From Novosphingobium sp. NDB2Meth1 (GTDB taxonomy: Bacteria > Pseudomonadota > Alphaproteobacteria > Sphingomonadales > Sphingomonadaceae), in contig NZ_FPEH01000015.1 of the NCBI RefSeq assembly GCF_900117425.1, positions 248,001 to 312,000 of the forward strand: a DNA stretch of 64,000 bases, written 5' to 3'. Under the pieces are notes generated by a model. It was not told where the DNA came from. It made no database searches and saw only the letters and a program-made list of their open reading frames with translations. A program made the position numbers and the translations under genes. Of the stretch, positions 1 through 9,146 are shown one piece after another; positions within the stretch are counted from its first letter, which is position 1; each line of letters begins with the position of its first letter.

Positions 1-1
1 G

Positions 2-268
2 CGCGGTGGGCGCTATGGCGTTGCAGGCGCGATATCCGGCCCCATAGCCGAACTCGACTTGCGCACGCTCTACCTCAAGGATCTGACGCTCTACGGCTGC
101 ACGATCCTTGAACCCGAGGTATTCCCCAATCTCGTCGGCTACATAGAGCGCGGTGAAATACGCCCCGTCGTGGCCGCGACATATCCGCTTTCGCAAATCG
201 TAGAGGCGCAGCGCGCATTCCTTACAAAGAAGCACATCGGCAAGATCGTGCTGATCCCCGGAGAATGA
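2..268 (+). CDS. Zinc-type alcohol dehydrogenase / quinone oxidoreductase, C-terminal fragment
   Basis: Only the last 88 codons are present; the gene begins left of the window. The visible part reads through a Gly/Ala-rich strand (GRYGVAGAISGP), a TLYLKDLTLYGCTI segment and the ending GKIVLIPGE. This matches the C-terminal catalytic-fold tail of NADPH:quinone reductase / medium-chain dehydrogenases, where HIGKIVL is typical. Its stop overlaps the start of the next gene (ATGA), so the two are probably co-transcribed and translationally coupled. The substrate cannot be deduced from this fragment. Family assignment is good; the exact enzyme is unknown. Confidence 0.8.
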   Translation, partial: RGGRYGVAGAISGPIAELDLRTLYLKDLTLYGCTILEPEVFPNLVGYIERGEIRPVVAATYPLSQIVEAQRAFLTKKHIGKIVLIPGE

Positions 269-1227
269 CCCAAATGAAGATCGGTTTCATCGGCCTCGGC
301 AATGTCGGCGGCAAGCTGGCGGGCAGCCTCATCCGCAACGGTCATGACGTCACCGTGCGCGATCTCAATCCCGAGCTCGTTGCCGAATATGTTGCACGCG
401 GCGCCAAGGAAGCGGCGAGTCCGCGCGAACTGGGCGAAGCGGTCGATGTGATCATCACCTGCCTGCCGTCGCCCGCCGCCAGTGCTGCCGTGGCCGAAGG
501 AGAGGACGGATTCCTTGCCGTCATGCGCGCAGGCCAAGTCTGGATGGAAATGAGCACCACCGACTATGCCGAAGTCCTGCGCCTTGGTCCGCTGGTCGAA
601 GCGCGCGGCGGCCTGTTCATGGAATGCCCCGTTTCGGGCGGCTGCCACCGCGCGGACACCGGCAATATCTCGATCTTCGCGGCCGGCCCGCGCGCCGGTT
701 TCGAGCGGGTGCTTCCGGTGCTGACCACGCTCGGCCGCCGCGTGCTGCATACCGGCGATTGGGGCACCGCCTCGCAGCTCAAGGTCATGACCAACTTCCT
801 CTGCACCGCGCACCTTGTCGCGCTCGCCGAGGCGCTGACGGTGTGCAAGGCGGTCGGGCTCGACATGAACACGACCTACGAGGCGATCCGCATTTCCTCG
901 GGCAACAGCTTCGTCCACGAGACCGAGAGCCAAGTCATCCTCAACGGCAGCCGCGACATCAACTTCACGATGGACCTCGTCTCGAAGGACGTCGGCCTGT
1001 TCGACAAGATCGCGCAGGAAACCGGCGTGCCGGTCGAAATGTCGCCGCTGATCGTGCGCCTGTTCAAGGAAGGCGAAGCGGCGTTCGGCCCGCGCGAACA
1101 TTCGCCCAACATCATCCGCCGCTATGAGGAGCCGCTGGGCATCAAGGTGCTCGGCACCGGCTTCCCTGAGCAGATGGTCGATGATGAACCCGAAGAGCAG
1201 GGCTACGAAGTGGTGGTGCGCCGGTAA
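265..1227 (+). CDS. NAD(P)-dependent oxidoreductase, 3-hydroxyisobutyrate dehydrogenase family
   Basis: A 320-residue beta-hydroxyacid dehydrogenase. The Rossmann nucleotide-binding loop GLGNVGG lies at residues 10-16. The substrate-binding ECPVSGG segment follows at about 120-126, and the probable catalytic lysine of the family is K173 in ASQLKVMTN. Enzymes of this family oxidise 3-hydroxyacids or reduce small aldehyde acids such as tartronate semialdehyde. The start overlaps the stop of the upstream dehydrogenase by 4 nt; an internal ATG 9 nt later is also possible. The C-terminus ends in an acidic DDEPEEQG tail longer than usual. The gene converges on the GMC oxidoreductase across a palindrome-rich gap. 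The substrate is not known. Confidence 0.88.
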   Translation: MTQMKIGFIGLGNVGGKLAGSLIRNGHDVTVRDLNPELVAEYVARGAKEAASPRELGEAVDVIITCLPSPAASAAVAEGEDGFLAVMRAGQVWMEMSTTDYAEVLRLGPLVEARGGLFMECPVSGGCHRADTGNISIFAAGPRAGFERVLPVLTTLGRRVLHTGDWGTASQLKVMTNFLCTAHLVALAEALTVCKAVGLDMNTTYEAIRISSGNSFVHETESQVILNGSRDINFTMDLVSKDVGLFDKIAQETGVPVEMSPLIVRLFKEGEAAFGPREHSPNIIRRYEEPLGIKVLGTGFPEQMVDDEPEEQGYEVVVRR

Positions 1228-1253
1228 GGCCCGGCTTGTATTGATCTTTCCCC

Positions 1254-1337
1254 GTCACCCCGTGCTTGACACGGGGTTGGGCTGTTCCTCCGGCGCGGCG
1301 CCCGAAGTAGAAAGCCAAGGCCCGTGTCAAGCACGGG
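1254..1337. repeat. REP-like palindromic element pair (possible bidirectional terminator)
   Basis: Between convergent genes lie a 17-bp sequence at 1259-1275 and its exact reverse complement at 1321-1337. Each arm is itself an imperfect hairpin (CCCGTG-CTTGA-CACGGG). The left arm with its GTCACCCCG lead-in matches the element at 22410-22433 in layout (GTCACCCCG, GCTTGA, CGGGGT). This is the general form of short sphingomonad intergenic palindromes. It could fold as one large cruciform or terminate both converging transcripts, although no T-tract follows. Confidence 0.7.
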
Positions 1338-1366
1338 CCGACGATCTCACGGGGTAACGGCTGACC

Positions 1367-2986
1367 TCACGGCCGCGCATCCTCGAGGATCATCGCCGCG
1401 CCCTTTTCCGCCACCATCACCGTCGGCGCATTGGTATTGCCGCTGGTGATGTTGGGGAAGATCGAGGCATCGATCACGCGCAGGCCTTGAATGCCGTGCA
1501 CGCGCAGCTGCGCATCGACCACCGAAGTCGCCACATCGGGCCCCATCGCGCAGGTGCCGGTCGGGTGATAGACCGTATCCGCCCGTTCGCGGAAATCGGC
1601 GAGCTGGTCTTCCTCGGTGCGCACCTCGGGGCCGGGGATCAGTTCCTCGGTGATCATGTCCGCTAGCGGGCGGCTCTGCGCGATCCGGCGCAGCAGGCGG
1701 TTTCCGGCCAGCACTTCGGCGATGTCGTTCTCGGTCGAGAGGTAGTTCGGCTGGATCAGCGGATGCTCCAGCGGATCGGCCGAGCGTAGTTCCAGATGCC
1801 CCCGGCTCGTCGGGCGACAGGGATTGAATGAAAGCAGGAACGCCGAAAACGGGTCAGGATTGAGCAGCTTGCGCGCGGCCAAGGGCGTCTTGGTATAGCT
1901 GACCGGGCTGAAATAGAGCTGCAGATCGACGTTCGGCGCGTCCGGCCCGCTGCGCACAAAGCCGCCGCTCTGGTTCACGCTGAGCGACAAGGGCCCGCGC
2001 CGGTCGAACGCGAACCGCAGCGCGGCCTGTGCCTTGCCGAGCAGCGGATGCAGCTCATCGTTGAGCGTGGCCGTGCGAACCTTGTAGAAGTACGAGACCG
2101 CCAGATGGTCCTGCAGGTTCTTGCCCACGGCAGGCAGGTGCTGCTGCACGGAAATGCCATGCTGCGCCAATGCTGCACCATCGCCGATGCCCGAAAGCAT
2201 GAGCAGCTGCGGTGAATTGATCGCGCCGCCGGAGAGGATCACTTCGCGCCGTGCCCGCACCTGGTGCAGCTTGCCGCCACGCCGGTATTCGATGCCGACC
2301 GCGCGATTGCCTTCGAACAGCACACGCGTCGCATGCGATTTGGTCTGCAGCTTCAGGTTCTTGCGCTTTAGGGCGGGGTGCAGGAACGCATTGGCAGTCG
2401 AAGCGCGCCACCCTCCGCGCGTGTTGATCTGGTAAAAGCCGACCCCTTCCGGGTTGCTCCCGTTGAAATCGCTCGTCACCGGGAAACCGAGGCCTTCCGC
2501 CGTTTCGATGAAGCTGTGGCACACCGGGTGGACGTGCGGGGTTATCTCGGTCACGTGCTGCGGCCCGCCGCGCCCGTGGTGTGCACTGAAGCGGTCGAAG
2601 TCCTCGGACTTGGTGAAGTAGGGCAGCACGTCGCTCCAGCTCCAGCCCGGATTGCCCGCCGCCTGCCAATCGTCGAAGTCGCGCGGCTGCCCGCGCACAT
2701 AGACCATCGCGTTGATCGAGCCCGAGCCGCCGATGACCTTGCCGCGCGGCCAATAGCTGCTGCGTCCGCCGAGGCCCTCGACGGGTTCCGTATCATACAT
2801 CCAGTTGATCCGGCGGTCGAAGAAGGTGCGGCCATAACCGATCGGCATCTGGATCCAGATCGAAAGGTCGCTGCCGCCTGCTTCGAGCAGCAGCACGGTC
2901 GACTTGCCGTCCTCGGTGAGGCGATTTGCCAGCACGCACCCTGCGGTGCCAGCACCCACCACGATATAATCAAACATTTCGTTCAT
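1367..2986 (-). CDS. GMC-family FAD oxidoreductase (choline / alcohol dehydrogenase type)
   Basis: A 539-residue glucose-methanol-choline oxidoreductase. The FAD-binding motif VVGAGTAGCVLANRL stands near residue 9, followed by LLLEAGG and the GMC signature around GKVIGGSGSINAMVY. The C-terminal part holds the catalytic histidine region YHPTGTCAMG and the NTNAPT segment that carries the second active-site residue. No signal peptide is seen, so it is probably cytoplasmic. It is the last gene of a leftward unit, 13 bp after the enolase-superfamily gene. It presumably oxidises an alcohol to an aldehyde, which would suit the aldehyde dehydrogenase two genes upstream. The substrate is unknown. Confidence 0.92.
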   Translation of the reverse strand: MNEMFDYIVVGAGTAGCVLANRLTEDGKSTVLLLEAGGSDLSIWIQMPIGYGRTFFDRRINWMYDTEPVEGLGGRSSYWPRGKVIGGSGSINAMVYVRGQPRDFDDWQAAGNPGWSWSDVLPYFTKSEDFDRFSAHHGRGGPQHVTEITPHVHPVCHSFIETAEGLGFPVTSDFNGSNPEGVGFYQINTRGGWRASTANAFLHPALKRKNLKLQTKSHATRVLFEGNRAVGIEYRRGGKLHQVRARREVILSGGAINSPQLLMLSGIGDGAALAQHGISVQQHLPAVGKNLQDHLAVSYFYKVRTATLNDELHPLLGKAQAALRFAFDRRGPLSLSVNQSGGFVRSGPDAPNVDLQLYFSPVSYTKTPLAARKLLNPDPFSAFLLSFNPCRPTSRGHLELRSADPLEHPLIQPNYLSTENDIAEVLAGNRLLRRIAQSRPLADMITEELIPGPEVRTEEDQLADFRERADTVYHPTGTCAMGPDVATSVVDAQLRVHGIQGLRVIDASIFPNITSGNTNAPTVMVAEKGAAMILEDARP

Positions 2987-2999
2987 AGGATTCTTGGCA

Positions 3000-4187
3000 T
3001 CAGAATACCGGGTGCTGTGTCATCTCGAGGTGCAGCATATCCCCGGTATAGGGATGGTTTCGCGCCACATATTCGTTGAGCTCGACACCGAGGCCCGGTT
3101 CCGTCGGCGGGATGACATGGCCCTCCTCGAAGCGGATCGGCTGCTTCAGGATCGCGGTATGGAAGCCGCCCCAATCCTCGATGCTTTCCAGGATCAGGAA
3201 GTTGGGCGTTGCCGTCGCCAGCTGGATGTTGGCAGCGCCCACCACCGGTCCGCAATAGAGATGCGGCGCGATCTGCGCGTGGCGCACTTCGGCCATGCCG
3301 GCGATCTTCTTGGCCTCGAGCAAGCCGCCGACGCGCCCGAGATTCATCTGCAGGATCGCTGCGCCGCCGGCATCGAGCAGCCGCGCAAAGTCGTACTTGG
3401 TGGAGAGCCGCTCGCCGGTTGCGATGGGGATCGAGGTCGCACGCGCAACCTTGGCCATTTCCTCCGGCGCATCGGGTGGAACCGGTTCTTCAAGCCAGAG
3501 CGGATCGGCCGCCTCAAGCCGCTTCGCCAGCCGGATCGCCCCTGCCGCCGTCATCTGGCCGTGGGTGCCGAACAGGAGGTCCGCCTTGCTGCCGACAGCC
3601 TCGCGCAGGATCTTCGCGAACCGCTCAGACAGATCAAGCGCCTCCAGCGAAAGCTGTCGCCCGTCGAACGCCGAATAGGGCCCTGCCGGATCGAACTTAA
3701 GCGCGGTGAAGCCCATGGCGAGGTACTCTGCCGAGCGTTCCGCGGCGAGATCGGGATCATGGTAGACGTCGGTCTGGTCGCCCGGGCGCGGATAGATATA
3801 GGTGTAGGCGCGCAGGCGTTCGTGCACCTGTCCGCCAAGCAGCTTGTAGACCGGCTGACCCGCGGCCTTGCCGACGATATCCCAGCACGCCATTTCCAGC
3901 GCGCTCAGCACGCCCATCAGCGAGAGGTCGGAATGCTGGGTGAACCCGCTCGAATAGACCCGCCGCCACAGGTTCTCGATATCGTGCGGATCGCGCCCCG
4001 CTGCATAGCGCGCGAAGACATCCTCGATCATCTTCGCCACAAGGAGCGGTGAGAAGGGGACGCAATAGGCCTCCCCGATCCCGCTGATCCCGCAGGCCGT
4101 CGTCAGCTTGACGAACACGAAATAGCGCCCGCCGAAATGCGGCGGCGGGTTGCCGACGACAAACGTCTCGATATCGGCGAGCTTCAT
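3000..4187 (-). CDS. Mandelate racemase / muconate lactonizing family enzyme (sugar-acid dehydratase-like)
   Basis: A 395-residue enolase-superfamily protein. The N-terminal capping domain is followed by a TIM barrel with candidate metal ligands in LLFGTHGQ, LWLEEP and ATGER, and a barrel-end histidine in IAPHLYCG. This histidine pattern resembles acid-sugar dehydratases (galactonate/mannonate type) more than KxK racemases, because the second strand reads LKFDPAG. I chose the ATG at 4187, which overlaps the aldehyde dehydrogenase stop (ATGA); a longer reading to 4250 lies inside that gene. A betaine epimerase of the HpbD kind is an alternative given the neighbouring demethylase operon, but the missing KxK motif argues against it. 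Confidence 0.85.
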   Translation of the reverse strand: MKLADIETFVVGNPPPHFGGRYFVFVKLTTACGISGIGEAYCVPFSPLLVAKMIEDVFARYAAGRDPHDIENLWRRVYSSGFTQHSDLSLMGVLSALEMACWDIVGKAAGQPVYKLLGGQVHERLRAYTYIYPRPGDQTDVYHDPDLAAERSAEYLAMGFTALKFDPAGPYSAFDGRQLSLEALDLSERFAKILREAVGSKADLLFGTHGQMTAAGAIRLAKRLEAADPLWLEEPVPPDAPEEMAKVARATSIPIATGERLSTKYDFARLLDAGGAAILQMNLGRVGGLLEAKKIAGMAEVRHAQIAPHLYCGPVVGAANIQLATATPNFLILESIEDWGGFHTAILKQPIRFEEGHVIPPTEPGLGVELNEYVARNHPYTGDMLHLEMTQHPVF

Positions 4188-5626
4188 GCCGCCTCGAAGC
4201 CGTTGATCACCTTGATCTCGAGGTAGTCGTGGAGGCCGAACTCGCCCCACTCCCGCCCGTTGCCGGACTGCTTGTAGCCGCCGAAGGGCGAGCAGTAGTC
4301 CTGCCCGGCGCCGTTCACATAGACGCTGCCCGCGCGGATCTTGCGGGCGACGCGGCGGGCGCGCTCGACATCGCCGCTCTGGACGTAGCCGGCAAGGCCA
4401 TAGGGCGTGTCGTTGGCGATGCGCACTGCGTCCGCTTCATCCTTGAACGGGATCATCGCGAGCACCGGCCCGAAGATTTCCTCACGGGCGATCGTCATGT
4501 CGTTGTTCACGTTGGCGAACACCGTCGGCTTCACATAGTAGCCCCGGTCAAAGCCGTCAGCGCGGCCGGGACCGCCGGTTACGAGCGTAGCGCCTTCGGC
4601 AATACCTGCCTCGATCAGACGCTGGATCTTGTCGTAGTGCACCTTGCTGACGACTGGGCCGATATGCGGGCCCTTTTCCATCGGATCGCCCAGCGTAACG
4701 CTTTCGGCCACCTTTTTGGCTATGGCGACGGCTTCGTCATAGACCGCTTCTTCGACCAGCATGCGCGTCGGCGCGTTGCAGGACTGGCCCGAGTTTCCGA
4801 AGCAGTGGCGCACCCCGCGCGTGACGGCGGCTTCGAGGCCGCTATCGGCAAAGACCACGTTGGCCGACTTGCCGCCGAGTTCCTGGCTGACGCGCTTGAC
4901 CGTCTCGGCGGCCGACTTCGCCACCTGGATGCCCGCACGGGTCGAGCCGGTGAACGAGACCATGTCGGCTTCGGGATGGCTGGTCAGGTGATCGCCGATG
5001 CCGGGGCCGGTGCCGTGGACCATGTTGAACACGCCCGCCGGGAAGCCCGCCTCGTGGATGAATTCGGCAAACAGCTGCGCGGAAAGCGGGGCGATTTCGC
5101 TCGGCTTGAGCACCATCGTGCAGCCCGCGACGAGCGCCGGGCCGATCTTGGCGGCCAGCTGGTTGATCGGCCAGTTCCACGGCGTGATCAACGCGCAGAC
5201 CCCGACCGCTTCGTGCACCAGACGGCCGCGGCCGCCCAGCGGACGTTCCCACACCATCTCGCGCGCGGCCTTGACCGTTTCCTTGAGGTGACCGGGCCCG
5301 CATTCTGCCTGCGCGTTGTAGGAAAGGTCGTAGGGCGCGCCCATTTCGGTGCTGATCGCGGTGACCATCTCGTCATAACGCGCTTCGAACACGGCAATCA
5401 GCTTCTCGACGAGGGCAAGGCGCTCTTCGAGGCTCATCGAAGAGTAGCCGTCGAACGCCGCGCGTGCTGCCGCCATCGCCTTGTCGACATCGTCAGGCCC
5501 GCATAGCGCCACGCGCGCACAGACTTCCTCGGTCGCCGGATTGATCGCCTCGAAGACCGCAGAGGACGTGGCGGGGAGGACCCATTCGCCGTTGATATAG
5601 GAGGGGAGGGGAGAAAGCTCAGACAT
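4184..5626 (-). CDS. NAD(P)-dependent aldehyde dehydrogenase
   Basis: A full-length 480-residue member of the ALDH superfamily. The NAD-binding WNWPINQ segment, the general-base glutamate in SQELGGKS and the nucleophilic cysteine in GNSGQSCNAPTR are all intact. The C-terminal PFGGYKQSGNGRE motif is also present. It oxidises an aldehyde to the acid. The start overlaps the end of the MFS transporter gene by 8 nt, and the stop overlaps the next gene by 4 nt, so it is tightly coupled in the leftward unit. Together with the GMC oxidoreductase it forms an alcohol-aldehyde-acid oxidation pair. Confidence 0.94.
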   Translation of the reverse strand: MSELSPLPSYINGEWVLPATSSAVFEAINPATEEVCARVALCGPDDVDKAMAAARAAFDGYSSMSLEERLALVEKLIAVFEARYDEMVTAISTEMGAPYDLSYNAQAECGPGHLKETVKAAREMVWERPLGGRGRLVHEAVGVCALITPWNWPINQLAAKIGPALVAGCTMVLKPSEIAPLSAQLFAEFIHEAGFPAGVFNMVHGTGPGIGDHLTSHPEADMVSFTGSTRAGIQVAKSAAETVKRVSQELGGKSANVVFADSGLEAAVTRGVRHCFGNSGQSCNAPTRMLVEEAVYDEAVAIAKKVAESVTLGDPMEKGPHIGPVVSKVHYDKIQRLIEAGIAEGATLVTGGPGRADGFDRGYYVKPTVFANVNNDMTIAREEIFGPVLAMIPFKDEADAVRIANDTPYGLAGYVQSGDVERARRVARKIRAGSVYVNGAGQDYCSPFGGYKQSGNGREWGEFGLHDYLEIKVINGFEAA

Positions 5627-6929
5627 GACCGATAGCCCGCTGCTGGTCCTCGACGATCGTGCGTGCGGCGAGGAAATAGTGGAGCGCCGCCCAGAACCCG
5701 GTCGGCGCGAGGATGAGGAGCGCCGAGCGCAGCGAATTGGCGTCAGGCCCCGCCGGACCCGCGAACCAGTCGCTCAGCATGCCGACGCCCTGCGGCGCGA
5801 CGATGAGGTTGAACACGTTGGCGATAAGGAGCGCGATCGCGCTGAACATCGCGCGCATCTTCGGCGGCGCGAGGTTCTGGCCGAGCGCGAAGGCGGGGCC
5901 GATGTAGAAATAGATGCCCGGGATGAACAGCCAGAGCGAGACGGTCGCCAGCGTCAGGTTGTGCGTGTAGATCGCGATGATGCCCGGCACCGTGGCCACG
6001 GCGGTGACGCCGCCGAGCAGGTACACGATCTTGCGCGGATCGGTGTAGGACGGGCGGGCCAGGATCCACGCCGTCAGCAGCGAGGCGCCGATGCCCATGA
6101 CGAGATGGATCGGCCCGACGATCGCGCCGGCCTGGCCCACGTCGATCTGATAGGTGCGCTGGAGGAAGGTCGGGATGAACCACATCAGGCCCCAACCCCA
6201 CAGCGCGCCGACGCCGCTGCCCATCATCACATGCACCGCCGATTTCTGCGACATGCAGAAGCGCAGCGTGTCCATCAGGGTCGGATCATCGTCGCTCTTG
6301 ATCACGTCGAGGCAGCCGCGCTTGGGTTCGCGGATCGTTGCCATGATGAGCAAAGCAAGGAGCAGTCCCGGCACGCCGAGCACGAGGAACGCCGCGCGCC
6401 AGCCATAGGCATTGGCAACCGCACCCGCCATGTCCGCGCCGATCCAAGCGCCGATCGGTGCGCCGAGGCAGAAGATCGTCAGCGCCATCGGGCGCCGCGC
6501 GGCGGGGAAGTAGTCGCAGATGATCGAGTTGCACGAAGGCGTGCCTCCCGCCTCGCCGATGCCCACGCCCATGCGCGCCAGCAGCAGCTCGATATAGCCG
6601 CGCGAGAGGCCGCACAGCGTGGTCATCAGCGACCACAGGGTGATCGAGATCGCCAGCAGATTGCGGCGGTTGTAGCGGTCCGCGATCCACGAAAGCGGAA
6701 TGCCCATGCTGACGTAGAACAGCGCCAGCGACACGCCGGTGAGGAAGGCCACGCCGCCATCGCTGAGGTGCAGGTCGAGCCGGATCTGCTCCAGCACGGT
6801 CGACATCACGTAGCGGTCCGCGATGTTGATCGTGTAGGCCAGCATCATGATGAACAGCACGTACCAGCGCAGCGCTACCGAAGCATTCTCCTCGCCCGCC
6901 GGGGCTGCCGTTGCGCCTATCGCTGCCAT
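5619..6929 (-). CDS. MFS transporter (probable organic anion / metabolite permease)
   Basis: A 436-residue, 12-helix major facilitator. The first membrane segment (LRWYVLFIMMLAYTINIADRY) carries the NxxDR element typical of anion:cation symporters and spinster-like carriers. The loop 2-3 region reads WIADRYNRR and is rich in arginine. I use the ATG at 6929; the reading frame is open to 7343, but that part lies entirely within the sulfotransferase gene. It probably imports the substrate of the downstream dehydrogenases across the inner membrane. Specificity cannot be read from sequence. Confidence 0.88.
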   Translation of the reverse strand: MAAIGATAAPAGEENASVALRWYVLFIMMLAYTINIADRYVMSTVLEQIRLDLHLSDGGVAFLTGVSLALFYVSMGIPLSWIADRYNRRNLLAISITLWSLMTTLCGLSRGYIELLLARMGVGIGEAGGTPSCNSIICDYFPAARRPMALTIFCLGAPIGAWIGADMAGAVANAYGWRAAFLVLGVPGLLLALLIMATIREPKRGCLDVIKSDDDPTLMDTLRFCMSQKSAVHVMMGSGVGALWGWGLMWFIPTFLQRTYQIDVGQAGAIVGPIHLVMGIGASLLTAWILARPSYTDPRKIVYLLGGVTAVATVPGIIAIYTHNLTLATVSLWLFIPGIYFYIGPAFALGQNLAPPKMRAMFSAIALLIANVFNLIVAPQGVGMLSDWFAGPAGPDANSLRSALLILAPTGFWAALHYFLAARTIVEDQQRAIGHV

Positions 6930-6958
6930 TGGCCGATCCTGTCCCTTTTCCTGATGTC

Positions 6959-9022
6959 TTATCGTGGTGCCAGCTCGGGTCCCAGCGCCTCGCGCAGGGG
7001 TTCGAGCCAGGGTTCGAACTTCTTCCACTGGTCGAGCCCGTCGCGGAAGATCGGCTGGCGAACCTGTTCCGAACTCGGCGTGCGCACGCTGCGCTTGGTC
7101 TTGTGGAACTCGATGCAGGCCTCCTCGAACGGGAGGCCGCAGTAGTCGAGAATGCGGCGCACGCTGCCTTCGAGATCGTCTACCACATCCTCGTGCTGCA
7201 CGCGCAGCACCCTGCCGGGAAGCACGGTGTCCCAGTGGTCCATCAGCTCGACGTAGGTCTTGTAGTAGCGCGCGATGTCCTCGATGCCGTAGGTGAATTC
7301 CTGCCCCTGCGCGAAAAGCTGCTTGAGATTGCTGAAGCAGCACGACATCGCATCGCGCCGCGCATCGATGATCTTGGCGTTCGGCAGAATCAGGTGGATC
7401 AGGCCGACGTGCCGGAAATTGTTCGGCATCTTGTCGATGAAGAACGGCCGGCCAAGGATGCGGTTGGGCATCGTATCGGCGATGTACTGCTCGCCGAACT
7501 TGCGGACGGCCTCACGGTCCAGATCCGCCATCGACCCGGGATAGAGCGGCTTGTCGAAGTTGAGCTCGCGGCCCTGCAACTCGTGGACGATGCGCTGGAT
7601 GTCCGGCAGTTCCTGCGTACCTTCGACCATCGAATGCGAGGCGAGGATCTGCTCGAGCAAAGTCGAACCCGAACGCGGCAGGCCAAGCACGAAGATCGGC
7701 GAGGGATCATCCAGCCCCCAGCCTTCGCGCGCGGCGAAGAAGGCGGGGGTGCACACCCGCTTCTGTTCGCGCGTGTTGGTCTCGAACACCTCGGGCACGT
7801 AGCCGTTGCTGGCGCGGTGCATCGTGTTGCCGCGCGAATAGGCGGCCCACGAACCTTCGTAATCGCCCGCATCCTCGAGCGCCTTGCCGAGCGCGAAAGC
7901 AACGTGGACGCGGTCGACATCTGCGATCGTCGGGCTTTCCAGCTGTTCCTTGAGGATGGCGATGGACTCGGCGGAAAACCGGTAGGTCTTGAGATTGGCG
8001 AGGCTCCACCAGGCATCGCCGAAATCGGGTCGGTTTGCCGTCGCCGTCATATAGGCATCGATGGCCTCGGCCGTGCGCGCCTCTGTCTTGAGCGCATGGC
8101 CCAGCCAGAGGTTGAGATCGGCACGCCGTACGCGGGCGTCAGGAGTATCGCCTTCGATCTCCGCGATCATCGCGCGGTATTCGGGGATCACGCTCTCGAA
8201 ATCTCCGAGGCCGACCTTGATCGTCGCAGCCTGGATGCGGTGCGCGTGATTGCGCGGATCGCGCTTCAGCAAGGGCTCCAGCGCCTCGCGCGCCTGCGGA
8301 AACTTGTGCCGCGCGATCAACACCTGCACATACTCGTGCCGTGCCTCGTCATGATCGGGCACCATCGCCAGCACGCCTTCGTAAAGCGTCTCGGCGTCAT
8401 CGAGCACATTGCGCTGGTGGCCGATCTGGCCGAGCAGGCGCATCGCTTCGGGGTGATCGCCCGCCTCAAGCAGGAACCGCCGGATCAGATCTTCGGCAAC
8501 ATCGATCTCGCCGTCGCCAAACAGGACTTTGGCCTGAACGACTTGCGGCGGGATACTGGCAAGATGGGCGAAATGCGCGGCAGCGAGTTCGGCGCTGCGC
8601 ATGTCACCGGTCATGCGGTAAAGCCCGTCGAGCATGCGCCAGCCCATCGCAAGGGCCGGATTGAGCGTCACGGCGGCGCGCAGATCGAATATCGCAGCAG
8701 GCGCATCGCGGCGGGCGACATGGCACAGGCCGCGCTCCAGATGCATCTGGCTGAAACGGGGATGGCTGGCTGCCAGTCGGCCCAGTGCGGCCAGCGCGGC
8801 GTCGGTCTGCTGCATCATGCGCAGCGAATGCGCCTCGATCAGCAGGAGATCGCGGTTGTTCGGCTCGGTCTTGAGAAGCTGCCGTGCGCCGCTGACGGCG
8901 GCTGCATAATCGTCTTTCGCCTGCAATGCATGCAGCGCCATGATCTTTGACGCGAGCGATGTTTCTGAATTTGCAGCAGGAGAGGCAGTCATGGAGCGGG
9001 TCAGGTCTGCTTGGGTGGCCAT
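6959..9022 (-). CDS. Tetratricopeptide-repeat sulfotransferase family protein
   Basis: A 687-residue protein. About 330 N-terminal residues form TPR-like helical pairs, for example HLERGLCHVARRDAPAAIFDLR. A sulfotransferase domain follows, with a PAPS phosphosulfate-binding loop at about residues 444-460 (FVLGLPRSGSTLLEQIL) and a downstream DARRDAMSCCFSNL segment. Such proteins would transfer sulfate from PAPS to a protein, glycan or small acceptor. No signal peptide is seen. It sits 29 bp upstream of the MFS gene and 124 bp after the TonB receptor. A sulfotransferase inside an uptake and oxidation cluster is unexplained. The acceptor is unknown. Confidence 0.88.
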   Translation of the reverse strand: MATQADLTRSMTASPAANSETSLASKIMALHALQAKDDYAAAVSGARQLLKTEPNNRDLLLIEAHSLRMMQQTDAALAALGRLAASHPRFSQMHLERGLCHVARRDAPAAIFDLRAAVTLNPALAMGWRMLDGLYRMTGDMRSAELAAAHFAHLASIPPQVVQAKVLFGDGEIDVAEDLIRRFLLEAGDHPEAMRLLGQIGHQRNVLDDAETLYEGVLAMVPDHDEARHEYVQVLIARHKFPQAREALEPLLKRDPRNHAHRIQAATIKVGLGDFESVIPEYRAMIAEIEGDTPDARVRRADLNLWLGHALKTEARTAEAIDAYMTATANRPDFGDAWWSLANLKTYRFSAESIAILKEQLESPTIADVDRVHVAFALGKALEDAGDYEGSWAAYSRGNTMHRASNGYVPEVFETNTREQKRVCTPAFFAAREGWGLDDPSPIFVLGLPRSGSTLLEQILASHSMVEGTQELPDIQRIVHELQGRELNFDKPLYPGSMADLDREAVRKFGEQYIADTMPNRILGRPFFIDKMPNNFRHVGLIHLILPNAKIIDARRDAMSCCFSNLKQLFAQGQEFTYGIEDIARYYKTYVELMDHWDTVLPGRVLRVQHEDVVDDLEGSVRRILDYCGLPFEEACIEFHKTKRSVRTPSSEQVRQPIFRDGLDQWKKFEPWLEPLREALGPELAPR

Positions 9023-9101
9023 TTAAGATTGGTCCTGTCGGCCATCGCCATGCGTGTCCATCAACCGTGCCCGTCCGTCATCTTGCATCACCGAAAGGAT
9101 G

Positions 9102-9126
9102 GGGGTGGCCCTTGCGGAGCCACCCC
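9102..9126 (-). terminator. Hairpin between TonB receptor and sulfotransferase
   Basis: A perfect 8-bp stem (GGGGTGGC / GCCACCCC) encloses a 9-nt loop. It lies 21 nt beyond the stop of the leftward TonB receptor gene and is flanked by short A/T-containing stretches. Its position suits partial termination or 3-prime stabilisation of the receptor mRNA, giving more receptor than downstream enzymes. There is no strong T-run. Confidence 0.55.
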
Positions 9127-9146
9127 TTTCCTTCAGCGGTATCCGA

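Noticed and set aside
3000..4187. Betaine 2-epimerase (HpbD) identity for the enolase-superfamily gene
   Set aside because: It was attractive because of the nearby demethylase operon, but the KxK catalytic motif is absent and the barrel-end histidine pattern fits acid-sugar dehydratases better.
6911..8950. A 679-codon plus-strand frame opposite the sulfotransferase
   Set aside because: It is antisense to a gene with a clear PAPS-binding loop and TPR repeats; no motifs are present.
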